Program-made: the position numbers and the translations under genes
In this document: in pieces, positions 1-6,420 of the stretch
Position numbering within the stretch: position 1 is the stretch's first letter
Layout: each line of letters begins with the position of its first letter
NCBI GenBank assembly: GCA_030428405.1
Contig: JAUIEH010000087.1
Span: forward strand, 1-8,836
DNA length: 8,836 bases
Reading direction: 5' to 3'
DNA from: Alphaproteobacteria bacterium
GTDB taxonomy: Bacteria > Pseudomonadota > Alphaproteobacteria > Caulobacterales > Maricaulaceae
Notes under the pieces: generated by a model
Seen by the model: the letters and a program-made list of their open reading frames with translations, nothing else
The model's database searches: none
What the model was told of the DNA's origin: nothing

Positions 1-158
1 GGCGTGTAGGGCGTCGGGTTTGAGGTGACGGGCGCATTGCCGATCGGCGAGGCATAGTTCCCATTCGGACCGGCGACGGGCGAAACGCACGCGCTGGCGG
101 CGAAAGCGGTCGCGATAGCCACAGCGGACAGAAGCGACTTTCTTCGGTTCTTAGTCAT
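1..158 (-). CDS. hfaB: Holdfast-anchoring lipoprotein HfaB (CsgG-like), N-terminal fragment
   Basis: This reading frame starts at an ATG (158-156) and runs off the left edge with no stop, giving 52 codons. It opens with a basic segment (TKNRRK), then a hydrophobic stretch ending AASAC (Cys24), a lipoprotein signal peptide with a loose lipobox. The mature start is rich in Pro, Gly and Asn and contains NAPVTSNPTPYT, which resembles the N-terminus of HfaB/CsgG-type proteins as I remember them. HfaB in Caulobacter is an outer-membrane lipoprotein related to the curli secretion pore CsgG, needed to export and stabilise the HfaA and HfaD anchor proteins. The start codon overlaps the hfaA stop by 8 bases (ATGACTAA), so translation is probably coupled and both genes share one transcript. 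Position after hfaA supports the call. Only the N-terminus is visible, so the CsgG fold itself cannot be confirmed here. Confidence 0.78.
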   Translation of the reverse strand, partial: MTKNRRKSLLSAVAIATAFAASACVSPVAGPNGNYASPIGNAPVTSNPTPYT

Positions 159-588
159 CGAGGTCGAGCTCCCCATTGAGAACGACGTTCGCTTCGACGT
201 CGCCGTTGTTGGTTTGTGTGGAATCGACGATCACCGTGTTGTTGTCGCCTTCGACGACAACGTTCAGCTGATTGCCGACAGCTTGTGCGAGTCCGGACGT
301 TCCGTAGACGTCCCGGGCCAGGCCCGGCGGAAGCGTCGAGGCGTCCTCGCCCAAGAGCATGCGCCCGTTGATGACGACCCGATTGCCATTCGCGCTGCGC
401 GTGGAAGGATCGAAGGGGCGGTGTTCTGCGCCGCGATACCGGCCGTAAGGCGTTTCAAAGCCGCTCGCAGACGTCGATACCGGATCGGCGAAAGCCTGCG
501 CGCCGAAGACCAGTGCGGCGCTTGCGGCGAGAAGGCCTGCTTGCGCTGCGGTCTTGGCCGCTTTGCCTGCTGGGAGGCGGTGTGACAT
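151..588 (-). CDS. hfaA: Holdfast-anchoring protein HfaA
   Basis: This encodes a 145-residue secreted protein. Residues 1-34 form a signal peptide (hydrophobic core about 16-30, likely cleavage after AFA34). The mature part carries a Tyr/Pro/Gly region (FETPYGRYRG), then NANGNR-like sequence (SANGNRVVINGRM, residues 65-77), and a C-terminal Asn/Val-rich block (residues 106-139, GNQLNVVVEGDNNTVIVDST followed by QTNNGDVEANVVLNG). That layout matches HfaA, a small amyloid-like, CsgA-resembling surface protein that anchors the polysaccharide holdfast to the stalk tip in Caulobacter and relatives. The assignment is from remembered family features, not a search. The ATG at 588 is preceded by CCGGAGCG as a ribosome-binding site, and a sigma-54 promoter sits just upstream. 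The next gene, hfaB, overlaps its stop codon, as in the hfaABD operon. hfaD would lie beyond the window. Confidence 0.8.
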   Translation of the reverse strand: MSHRLPAGKAAKTAAQAGLLAASAALVFGAQAFADPVSTSASGFETPYGRYRGAEHRPFDPSTRSANGNRVVINGRMLLGEDASTLPPGLARDVYGTSGLAQAVGNQLNVVVEGDNNTVIVDSTQTNNGDVEANVVLNGELDLDD

Positions 589-890
589 TGGCGAACGCTC
601 CGGTTTGAATTCCCGATTGAGGCGAAGTCTGCAACCGGCGTGCCAAGGGCGAATGCGCTGGAATTAAACGCGTCTGAGGGGAATTCGCCTGACCCGGGAG
701 CGCGCGCCGACCGCAATGGCGCACGGCGCGAACGCGATCCGCGCCCCGACCTGTGCCGCGCCGGGACATTCGTTTCGGTTCCGGAAATGGCAGCGCTTTG
801 CTGCGGTGCACATTGAACTTAGCGCCGCGCGGGCGGATCATCCTTGGTCCCTGGCGCGCGAAGGACGGGCGCCGAACAGGAGACGAAGCG
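589..890. other. Divergent intergenic region between hfaA and the CBS-domain gene
   Basis: This 302-base gap separates hfaA (minus) from the CBS gene (plus). Besides the RpoN promoter at 630-646, I see a weak candidate sigma-70 promoter for the CBS gene: TTGAAC at 813-818 and GATCAT at 836-841 with a 17-base spacer, each matching the consensus at about four of six positions. Its predicted start near 848 would precede the AGGAG at 878-882. Plus-strand frames cross the gap, but their translations look like GC-rich shadow sequence without domains, and I do not call them genes. The remaining bases probably hold the activator sites for the RpoN promoter. Confidence 0.5.
630..646 (-). promoter_or_regulatory. 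Sigma-54 (RpoN) -24/-12 promoter for hfaAB
   Basis: Read on the minus strand the sequence is TTGGCACGCCGGTTGCA. It matches the RpoN consensus TGGCAC-N5-TTGC(A/T) at every conserved base, with the correct spacing of the GG and GC elements. The predicted transcript start, about 12 bases past the GC (near 620), leaves a leader of about 32 bases with a ribosome-binding site before the hfaA ATG at 588. Position, strand and spacing all suit a promoter for hfaA. A sigma-54 promoter needs an enhancer-binding activator. I did not identify its binding site with confidence. Confidence 0.75.
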
Positions 891-1322
891 ATGAAAGTGG
901 CCGCAATCCTTGCCGAAAAGGGTTCCGAGGTGGTCACGGTCGGACCGGACGCCACCCTGATCGAGGTCGCCGGCGTCCTGGATCAAAAGCGCATCGGCGC
1001 GGTGATCGTGACTGCATCCAGTGGCGGCGTGCTGGGCGTTCTCTCGGAACGCGACATCACGCGCGAAATGGCGCGCAAAGGCGCTTCAGCGCTCGATGCG
1101 AAGACCAGCGACTGCATGACCAAGGATGTCGTGACGGTGGGGCCGGAGGCTTCGCTCGACGAACTCATGTCCTGCATGACCCAGCGCCGCGTGCGCCATT
1201 TGCCGGTGATGAGCGGCGGCGAGCTGATGGGCATCGTCTCAATCGGCGACGTCGTGAAACGCAAGATCGCCATGGCCGAAGCCGAAGCCGAAGCCATGCG
1301 CAGCTACATCACGACTGGATAA
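891..1322 (+). CDS. Tandem CBS-domain protein
   Basis: This is a 143-residue cytoplasmic protein made almost entirely of two CBS domains. The first is at about residues 8-64 (VVTVGPDATLIEVAGVL ... GVLGVLSERDITREM) and the second at about 73-128 (CMTKDVVTVGPEASLDELM ... VRHLPVMSGG ... MGIVSIGDVVK). A pair of CBS domains normally forms a Bateman module that binds adenosine nucleotides. Stand-alone proteins of this size are common in alphaproteobacteria, and their partners are mostly unknown. The C-terminus holds a short Ala-Glu repeat encoded by three tandem GCCGAA units (1275-1292), then the RSYITTG tail. I chose the ATG at 891 because AGGAG (878-882) lies 8 bases before it and the domain starts immediately after. 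A longer frame back to 753 adds only low-complexity basic sequence. Nothing links it functionally to its neighbours. Confidence 0.88.
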   Translation: MKVAAILAEKGSEVVTVGPDATLIEVAGVLDQKRIGAVIVTASSGGVLGVLSERDITREMARKGASALDAKTSDCMTKDVVTVGPEASLDELMSCMTQRRVRHLPVMSGGELMGIVSIGDVVKRKIAMAEAEAEAMRSYITTG

Positions 1323-1400
1323 GGACAACCGGGCGAGCAACGATTTGCCCACTCGCGCGAGTGAAATGGGGTGGCTCGTTCGCCAACTACATAGTGCGTT

Positions 1401-1424
1401 GTCGTTTGGCTGGAGCTAAACGAC
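1401..1424 (+). terminator. Candidate terminator hairpin between convergent genes
   Basis: GTCGTTT (1401-1407) pairs perfectly with AAACGAC (1418-1424). Inside, three more pairs (G-T, G-C, C-G) leave a TGGA loop, giving a stem of about 10 bp. On the plus strand it is followed by TATTATTGCTT, an AT-rich but not continuous T tract. It lies 78 bases after the CBS stop and 2 bases beyond the stop of the opposing DUF4238 gene, so it could end either or both transcripts. The T-rich side favours the plus direction. Confidence 0.45.
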
Positions 1425-1426
1425 TA

Positions 1427-2305
1427 TTATTGCTTGCGCGCACGCGATTGTTCGACACGCAAGAGTGACTCTAACAGTTTTCTAGAGCGCGAAGCGGCAG
1501 TGTGGCTTTGCGCGAAAATTTCCTCATTGATCCTTCGGATCTGATATTCGTTCTCGCAATCGACCAAGCGCTCGTCGCCAGAATGCCCGAATGGCGTAAT
1601 TACGACATCATGAGTAATTGGGAACCAGAGTTCCGTCGTTGGTTCTAAGACGTGCGAATTCTTTCCGCAGAATTTAACGATAGGCCTGCTTCCAACAATA
1701 AAGCCCCGCCGTTCGTTTGATATTCTGGCGATGCCTAAGCCGCGCATTCGCAGAACATCGATTGCTTCATTGCTCGGCAACCTCAGCGCTCGCACTCGAC
1801 TATTGTGCATCAGTCGAGTGCGCCATTGCGGCTTCTCGACAAATTGCGCTTCTGCGGCACTGAGTGAACCGAATTCGGATTGGTATTGACGGATGAGGTC
1901 GTCCAATAGCTCCTCAGGGTCAAAAAAGTCTCCAACTTGATCGGATGAGACTCGAGCCCATTGTTTGTAGACGAAAGTATCCAGCACACTCTTTTCCGAC
2001 TTACTTAATTGTGGAAGCGTGCCGCTCCGGGCGGTTTGGACAATTTTTTCAATGATTGGATCTGCACCACTTTCAAGTTCGCTCAGATACTCTTCAGTTT
2101 CTGTGCTTCGCGTGCCGTGTTCCGAAAATGTAGCGTTCAGATGTTTCTCAACGAACAAATTTTGCGGTGAGGTTCTCTTGATTTCGGGATTGTTTCCCGA
2201 CTTTCGAACGAAAAACAAAGTTCCATCGTGATCTGCGAATCGTTTCTGAATCATCCGCGGCACGTAGTGGTGTCGCTTCGATCCAATATTCCTGGTTTTT
2301 ACCAC
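1427..2305 (-). CDS. DUF4238-family protein of unknown function
   Basis: This is a 292-residue soluble protein with no signal peptide. Features typical of DUF4238 as I know the family are an N-terminal HHYVPR (residues 12-17) leading into a Phe/Lys-rich segment, a central FIVGSRPIV (202-210), then FPITHDVVITP (228-238), and a late Asn (N260, in RRINEEIF) before the C-terminal helix. The biochemical role of the family is not known to me, and I assign none. The start is a GTG (2305-2303), because the conserved HHYVPR would be lost from the next ATG. A weak AGGG lies 9 bases upstream. The gene begins 11 bases after the uvrA stop on the same strand, with no room for a terminator, so it is probably co-transcribed from the SOS-controlled uvrA promoter. 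It is clearly AT-richer than its neighbours (one 60-base line is 37% GC by hand count, another 55%), which suggests recent acquisition. Confidence 0.8.
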   Translation of the reverse strand: MVKTRNIGSKRHHYVPRMIQKRFADHDGTLFFVRKSGNNPEIKRTSPQNLFVEKHLNATFSEHGTRSTETEEYLSELESGADPIIEKIVQTARSGTLPQLSKSEKSVLDTFVYKQWARVSSDQVGDFFDPEELLDDLIRQYQSEFGSLSAAEAQFVEKPQWRTRLMHNSRVRALRLPSNEAIDVLRMRGLGIARISNERRGFIVGSRPIVKFCGKNSHVLEPTTELWFPITHDVVITPFGHSGDERLVDCENEYQIRRINEEIFAQSHTAASRSRKLLESLLRVEQSRARKQ

Positions 2306-2316
2306 GGCCGCGCGCC

Positions 2317-5310
2317 CTAGGCTCCCACCTTCTTTTTCTTGGCTGCGGGCTTTTTCGTGGTCCGTTTGGCGGCGGTTTTTGTTTTCGCGCCGTTTGCGGA
2401 CTTCGCACGCTTGGCTGGCGCTTTCGCAGCGCTGGTCTTGGTTTTCGTGCGCTTTTCGTCCTTGGCGAGCGTCTGTTTCAGGAATTTCCCGGTCCAGCTC
2501 GCATCGACCTTGGCGACGTCTTCGGGCGGACCGACCGCGACGATCTCGCCGCCGCCATCGCCGCCTTCAGGGCCCAGATCGATGATCCAGTCAGCCGTCT
2601 TGATGACGTCGAGATTGTGCTCGATGACCACGACCGTATTGCCGTTCTCGACCAGCTCCTGGAGCACGAGCAGGAGTTTGCGCACGTCTTCGAAGTGAAG
2701 ACCGGTCGTGGGCTCATCCAGAATATATAGCGTGCGGCCGGTGGCCCGTTTGGCGAGCTCCTTGGAGAGTTTGACCCGCTGGGCCTCGCCGCCTGAAAGC
2801 GTCGTCGCCTGCTGGCCGATCTTGATATAGCCGAGCCCGACGCGGCGCAGCGTGACCAGCTTTTCGCGGATCGACGGCACGGCTTTGAAGAAGTCCGCGC
2901 CTTCCTCGACCGTCATGTCGAGCACTTCCGCGATCGACTTGCCCTTGAATTTGATCTCCAGCGTTTCGCGGTTGTAGCGCTGGCCGTGGCAGGTGTCGCA
3001 CTCGACATAGACGTCGGGCAGGAAGTGCATCTCGATCTTGATGACGCCGTCGCCCTTGCAGCTTTCACAGCGTCCGCCTGCGACGTTGAAGGAGAACCGG
3101 CCGGGCTTATAGCCGCGCGCCTTGGCTTCGGGCAGGCCGGCGAACCAGTCGCGAATGGGCGTGAACGCGCCGGTATAGGTCGCAGGATTTGAGCGCGGCG
3201 TGCGCCCGATCGGGCTCTGGTCGATGTCGATGACCTTGTCGAGATGTTCGAGCCCTTCAAGCGCATCATGCGGGGCGGGCGCGGCGGCGGCGTTGTTGAG
3301 CCGGCGCGCAGCCGCCTTGTAGAGCGTTTCAACCGTCAGCGTTGACTTGCCGCCGCCCGAAACGCCGGTGACGCACACGAACAATCCAAGCGGAATGTCG
3401 ACGTTGACGTCCTTGAGATTGTTGCCGCGCGCGCCCGTAATCGTCAGCGTGCCGCGCTTTCCGGGGGCGCGCCGCTTAGCCGGCGCCTCGATGGATTTTG
3501 CGCCGGAAAGATATTGTCCGGTCAGGCTCGCTTTGGCGGAGGCTATGTCGTCTGGCGTTCCCTGCGCGATGACCTCGCCGCCATGAACGCCGGCCTCCGG
3601 CCCCATGTCGACGACATGGTCGGCGGTCTCGATGGCCTCTTCGTCGTGCTCAACCACGAGCACCGTGTTGCCGAGATCGCGCAGATTTTTCAGCGTTTCT
3701 AGCAGGCGCGCATTGTCGCGCTGGTGCAGTCCGATCGAGGGCTCATCCAGCACATAGAGCACGCCCGTCAGTCCCGAGCCGATCTGGGAGGCGAGGCGAA
3801 TGCGCTGGCTTTCCCCGCCCGAAAGCGTGCCCGAGCGCCGGTTCAGCGTGAGATATTCCAGGCCGACATCGTTGAGAAATTTCAGCCGGTCGCGGATTTC
3901 CTTGAGGATGCGGGCGGCGATCTCGCGCTGCTTCTTGGTCAGCGACTTTTCCAGATCGCCGAACCAGTCAGCCGCGTTGCGGATCGAAAGCGCGCTCGCC
4001 TCGGCGATGTCGCTGGTTGCGACTTTTACCGCGAGCGCTTCAAGCTTGAGCCGCTTGCCTTCACAGCTTGAGCAGGGCACGGAGGATTGATAGCGCGCCA
4101 GTTCCTCGCGCACCCACTGGCTGTCGGTCTCACGCCAGCGCCGATCCATGTTCGGAATGACGCCTTCAAACGTCTTCGTCGTTTCATAGCGCCTCACGCC
4201 GTCGTCATAGACAAATTTGATCTTCTCGCCGCCGGTGCCGTGCAAGATCGCGTCGCGCGCCTTTTTTGGCAGCTTGCGCCAGGCGATATTGGTCTTGAAG
4301 CCGTAATGCGCCGCCAGCGCGTCCAGCGTCTGGGTGTAATAAGGCGAGGTCGAGCGCGACCAGGGCGCAATCGCGCCCTTGCGCAGCGTTTCGTCCTTAT
4401 CCGGAATGACGAGGTCGGGGTCGAACTCCAGCTCCTCGCCGAGCCCGTCACAGGCCGGACACGCGCCCTGAGGCGAGTTGAACGAAAACAGGCGCGGCTC
4501 GATCTCCGAGATGGTGAAGCCCGAGACCGGGCAGGCGAAGTTCTGCGAGAACGCGATGCGCTCAGCCTCTTCGCCATTCTTAGCGTCGGCCATTTCCAGA
4601 ATGGCGAGGCCGTCGGCGAGCTGAAGCGCGGTTTCGAAACTGTCGGCCAGGCGGGATTCCAGGCCCTCGCGCACGACGATGCGATCGACCACGATTTCGA
4701 TGTCGTGCTTGAACTTTTTATCGAGCTTGGGCGGATTTTCGAGTTCGACCAGCTCGCCGTCGATCTTGGCGCGCTGAAAGCCCTGCGCCAAAAGCTCGGC
4801 GAGCTCCTTGCGGTATTCGCCCTTCCGTCCACGCACGATAGGCGCGAGCAGATAAGCGCGCGTGCCCTCGGGCAGCGCCATCGCCCGGTCGACCATCTGG
4901 CTCACCGACTGGCTTTCGATGGGCAGACCGGTGGCGGGCGAGTGCGGCACGCCGATGCGCGCCCATAACAGGCGCATATAGTCATAGATCTCGGTGACGG
5001 TCGCGACCGTCGAGCGCGGATTGCGCGAGGTCGTCTTCTGCTCGATTGAGATGGCCGGCGAGAGCCCTTCGATGGAATCGACGTCGGGCTTTTGCATCAG
5101 CTGCAGGAACTGGCGCGCATAAGCCGACAGGCTTTCGACATAGCGCCGCTGGCCCTCGGCGTAGATCGTATCAAACGCGAGCGACGACTTGCCCGAGCCC
5201 GACATGCCCGTGATGACCACGAGCTGATCGCGCGGAATGTCGACATCGACGCTTTTCAGATTGTGGGCGCGCGCCCCGCGCACGCGGATAGTCTTTAACG
5301 CTTCGCTCAT
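2317..5310 (-). CDS. uvrA: Excinuclease ABC subunit A
   Basis: UvrA is the damage-recognition ATPase of nucleotide excision repair. It dimerises, scans DNA and loads UvrB. All family landmarks are present. The first Walker A is GMSGSGKSS (35-43), and the first signature LSGGESQRIRLA (497-508) is followed by Walker B VLYVLDEPSIGLH (517-529). The second Walker A is GVSGGGKST (649-657), followed by signature LSGGEAQRVKLS (838-849) and Walker B LYILDEPTTGLH (861-872). The zinc module of the second half has C748, C751, C771 and C774. In the first-half module the pairs are C260/S263 and C284/C287, so one usual Cys is Ser. C413/C416 form a CxxCxGKRLK motif. The 997-residue length exceeds the usual ~940-970 because of a basic Lys/Ala-rich tail (about 949-997). 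The start ATG at 5310 gives MSEALKTIRVRGARAHNLK, the normal N-terminus. An SOS box lies 65 bases upstream. Confidence 0.98.
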   Translation of the reverse strand: MSEALKTIRVRGARAHNLKSVDVDIPRDQLVVITGMSGSGKSSLAFDTIYAEGQRRYVESLSAYARQFLQLMQKPDVDSIEGLSPAISIEQKTTSRNPRSTVATVTEIYDYMRLLWARIGVPHSPATGLPIESQSVSQMVDRAMALPEGTRAYLLAPIVRGRKGEYRKELAELLAQGFQRAKIDGELVELENPPKLDKKFKHDIEIVVDRIVVREGLESRLADSFETALQLADGLAILEMADAKNGEEAERIAFSQNFACPVSGFTISEIEPRLFSFNSPQGACPACDGLGEELEFDPDLVIPDKDETLRKGAIAPWSRSTSPYYTQTLDALAAHYGFKTNIAWRKLPKKARDAILHGTGGEKIKFVYDDGVRRYETTKTFEGVIPNMDRRWRETDSQWVREELARYQSSVPCSSCEGKRLKLEALAVKVATSDIAEASALSIRNAADWFGDLEKSLTKKQREIAARILKEIRDRLKFLNDVGLEYLTLNRRSGTLSGGESQRIRLASQIGSGLTGVLYVLDEPSIGLHQRDNARLLETLKNLRDLGNTVLVVEHDEEAIETADHVVDMGPEAGVHGGEVIAQGTPDDIASAKASLTGQYLSGAKSIEAPAKRRAPGKRGTLTITGARGNNLKDVNVDIPLGLFVCVTGVSGGGKSTLTVETLYKAAARRLNNAAAAPAPHDALEGLEHLDKVIDIDQSPIGRTPRSNPATYTGAFTPIRDWFAGLPEAKARGYKPGRFSFNVAGGRCESCKGDGVIKIEMHFLPDVYVECDTCHGQRYNRETLEIKFKGKSIAEVLDMTVEEGADFFKAVPSIREKLVTLRRVGLGYIKIGQQATTLSGGEAQRVKLSKELAKRATGRTLYILDEPTTGLHFEDVRKLLLVLQELVENGNTVVVIEHNLDVIKTADWIIDLGPEGGDGGGEIVAVGPPEDVAKVDASWTGKFLKQTLAKDEKRTKTKTSAAKAPAKRAKSANGAKTKTAAKRTTKKPAAKKKKVGA

Positions 5311-5374
5311 CGCGCTCGCCGTTGATCCCCGACCGAACCCATTAGATAGGCGACCGACTCGCCGTCGGCTGCGT

Positions 5375-5389
5375 GAACATTAAGCGAAC
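5375..5389 (-). promoter_or_regulatory. LexA/SOS box upstream of uvrA
   Basis: The plus strand reads GAACATTAAGCGAAC, which is GTTC-N7-GTTC on the uvrA strand. This is the direct-repeat operator bound by LexA in alphaproteobacteria, with both tetramers perfect and the 7-base spacing exact. It lies 65 bases upstream of the uvrA ATG, inside the divergent promoter region. The secreted-protein gene at 5545 starts 155 bases away on the other side and could also feel it, though less likely. An imperfect-context hairpin (CCGAC 5354-5358 with GTCGG 5364-5368) sits in the predicted uvrA leader. Confidence 0.85.
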
Positions 5390-5544
5390 ATAATTCGTCC
5401 GGACTGTTAAGTAGGCGATTGTGATTGTTTTGCGCGACACGCCGCCACGCAGCGATCCAGCGCTCAACGCGAGCGGGCGACGGGTCTGGTCGTCAACGCC
5501 TACGATGGTTATGACGAGCCCCCATGCGTAAAGGGAGTAGACGA

Positions 5545-6198
5545 ATGCGCGCTTTCGCCTCAGCCATTTTCGCCGTCGCCGCTTCATTCGCGGCATCGGC
5601 GCAAGACACGCCGCCGCGCCCGGAACTCGAGCCCGACCGCGTGTTCGTCGCCAATGACAGCGCCGTGATGTCTGAGCTGACGCGCTTTCATACCAGCGCC
5701 TCCGATCTCAACGACGAAATCATCGCGGAGCTGCGCGGCTGGGACTTCGACCGGCTGCCGCCGCCCTGGATCATGGAGCTTGGCAGACGCGTTGCGGCGG
5801 AGGACGCTGCGGAGGGCGTCTATCTGTTCTGGCTTGGGCTGTACCGCATGACGACCGACGCTCATTCCTGCGCCGATCCGCGCGCCGGCCAGCTAGCTCA
5901 GATCGTTGCGCAGGGCTTCGGCCAGTTCGAGGATTTCCGCGCGCAAACGCTCAATCTCGAGCATCGTCTCGCCGCCCATCGCCGGCTGCGCGAGAACGGC
6001 GCCGTCTTCGTCAGCGAAGCCTCGGCGTGGTGGATCTGTTCGCACGCCGAGCCCGTCTTCGAAGGCGTCGCGCCCCGTGCGCAAACGCTGTCGGACTGGC
6101 GCGTGGACGATGAACGGATGACGGCGTTGCGCACGCAATTCGAGACGTCATTAGACGAATGGATTGCGCAGATGGAAGCCGAATCCGCGGCCGAATAA
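5545..6198 (+). CDS. Secreted protein of unknown function with two cysteines
   Basis: I do not recognise this 217-residue protein. Residues 1-19 form a clear signal peptide (MRAFASAIFAVAASFAASA, cleavage before QDTPPRPE). The mature protein is mostly charged and helical in appearance, with Trp/Tyr-rich patches (PPPWIMELG 73-80, VYLFWLGLYRM 92-102, AWWIC 161-165). It has only two cysteines, C109 (AHSCADPRAGQ) and C165 (WWICSHAEP). In the oxidising periplasm they could form a disulfide. I chose the ATG at 5545 because AGGGAG (5532-5537) lies 7 bases before it and the signal peptide then starts correctly. An in-frame ATG at 5524 would add MRKGSRR without a comparable ribosome-binding site. It stands alone, divergent from uvrA, and followed by a CtrA-type box. 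Its location gives no direct clue to function. Confidence 0.8.
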   Translation: MRAFASAIFAVAASFAASAQDTPPRPELEPDRVFVANDSAVMSELTRFHTSASDLNDEIIAELRGWDFDRLPPPWIMELGRRVAAEDAAEGVYLFWLGLYRMTTDAHSCADPRAGQLAQIVAQGFGQFEDFRAQTLNLEHRLAAHRRLRENGAVFVSEASAWWICSHAEPVFEGVAPRAQTLSDWRVDDERMTALRTQFETSLDEWIAQMEAESAAE

Positions 6199-6263
6199 GG
6201 GCTGCGCGCGTTCTCCACAATTTGCGCTTTGTGACAGCTTGGCGACAGGCGGTAAGCGCGTCA

Positions 6264-6278
6264 TTAAGGTTTCGTTAA
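6264..6278 (+). promoter_or_regulatory. CtrA-type binding box upstream of a micro-ORF
   Basis: The sequence TTAAGGTTTCGTTAA is TTAA-N7-TTAA, the half-site pair and spacing bound by the cell-cycle regulator CtrA in Caulobacter and relatives (consensus TTAA-N7-TTAAC; the final C is G here). It sits 57 bases before the ATG at 6321 of the 26-codon micro-ORF and 66 bases after the stop of the upstream gene. In Caulobacter such boxes commonly overlap the -35 region of activated promoters. Here that would place the transcript start close to the micro-ORF start. No other match with this exact spacing was noticed in the intergenic regions. Confidence 0.6.
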
Positions 6279-6320
6279 GGCGTCGTTGAAGCGCCGCACA
6301 CAGCGATGGGGGTGATGGTT

Positions 6321-6401
6321 ATGAATATGGTTCGGGTCGTCAGTTTCACTGTCAGTCTCAGCCTTTTCGTGCTCGCCGGCGCCGCGATGATCGCGGTTTG
6401 A
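6321..6401 (+). CDS. Candidate 26-residue hydrophobic membrane micropeptide
   Basis: The frame encodes MNMVRVVSFTVSLSLFVLAG followed by AAMIAV, a short basic N-terminus then one hydrophobic segment of about 20 residues, which suits a single membrane-spanning helix. Two in-frame upstream ATGs (6306 and 6315) could lengthen it by a few residues. The ATG at 6321 is preceded by a G-rich GATGGGGGTG that can serve as a ribosome-binding site. A CtrA-type box lies upstream and a strong GC hairpin follows 19 bases after the stop, so the ORF appears to be a self-contained monocistronic unit. Short hydrophobic frames occur by chance, so coding is unproven. An alternative is a small RNA whose 3' end is the hairpin. 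No function is assigned. Confidence 0.45.
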   Translation: MNMVRVVSFTVSLSLFVLAGAAMIAV

Positions 6402-6420
6402 ATTCAGATGCAGTCCGAGT

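Noticed and set aside
214..585. Plus-strand frame opposite hfaA
   Set aside because: The minus-strand frame has a signal peptide, a recognisable HfaA-like C-terminus and a matching promoter; the antisense frame has none of these.
753..890. N-terminal extension of the CBS protein from an ATG at 753
   Set aside because: The extension is Arg/Gly-rich without domain content, whereas AGGAG directly precedes the ATG at 891, where the CBS sequence begins.
1275..1295. Three tandem GCCGAA units near the end of the CBS gene
   Set aside because: A short in-frame Ala-Glu repeat within a helical C-terminus; too few copies to suggest phase variation.
1351..1362. Perfect 12-base palindrome ACTCGCGCGAGT after the CBS gene
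   Set aside because: No loop and no T tract, and GC-rich self-complementary 12-mers are expected occasionally; not convincing as a terminator or operator.
716..1468. 250-codon plus-strand frame overlapping the CBS gene
   Set aside because: It is in a different frame from the clearly conserved CBS domains, is very Arg-rich, and has no good ribosome-binding site.
1647..1662. GTTC-N8-GTTC near 1629-1648 inside the DUF4238 gene as a possible third SOS box
   Set aside because: The spacing is 8 rather than 7 bases and it lies within a coding region.
4087..4968. Long plus-strand open frame (293 codons) opposite uvrA
   Set aside because: It lies entirely antisense to conserved uvrA codons; the translation is Arg/Ala/Leu-rich without domains, as expected of a shadow frame in GC-rich DNA.
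5490..5517. Inverted repeat TCGTCA ... TGACGA upstream of the secreted-protein gene
   Set aside because: Only six pairs with a 16-base loop; plausible by chance and with no supporting motif.
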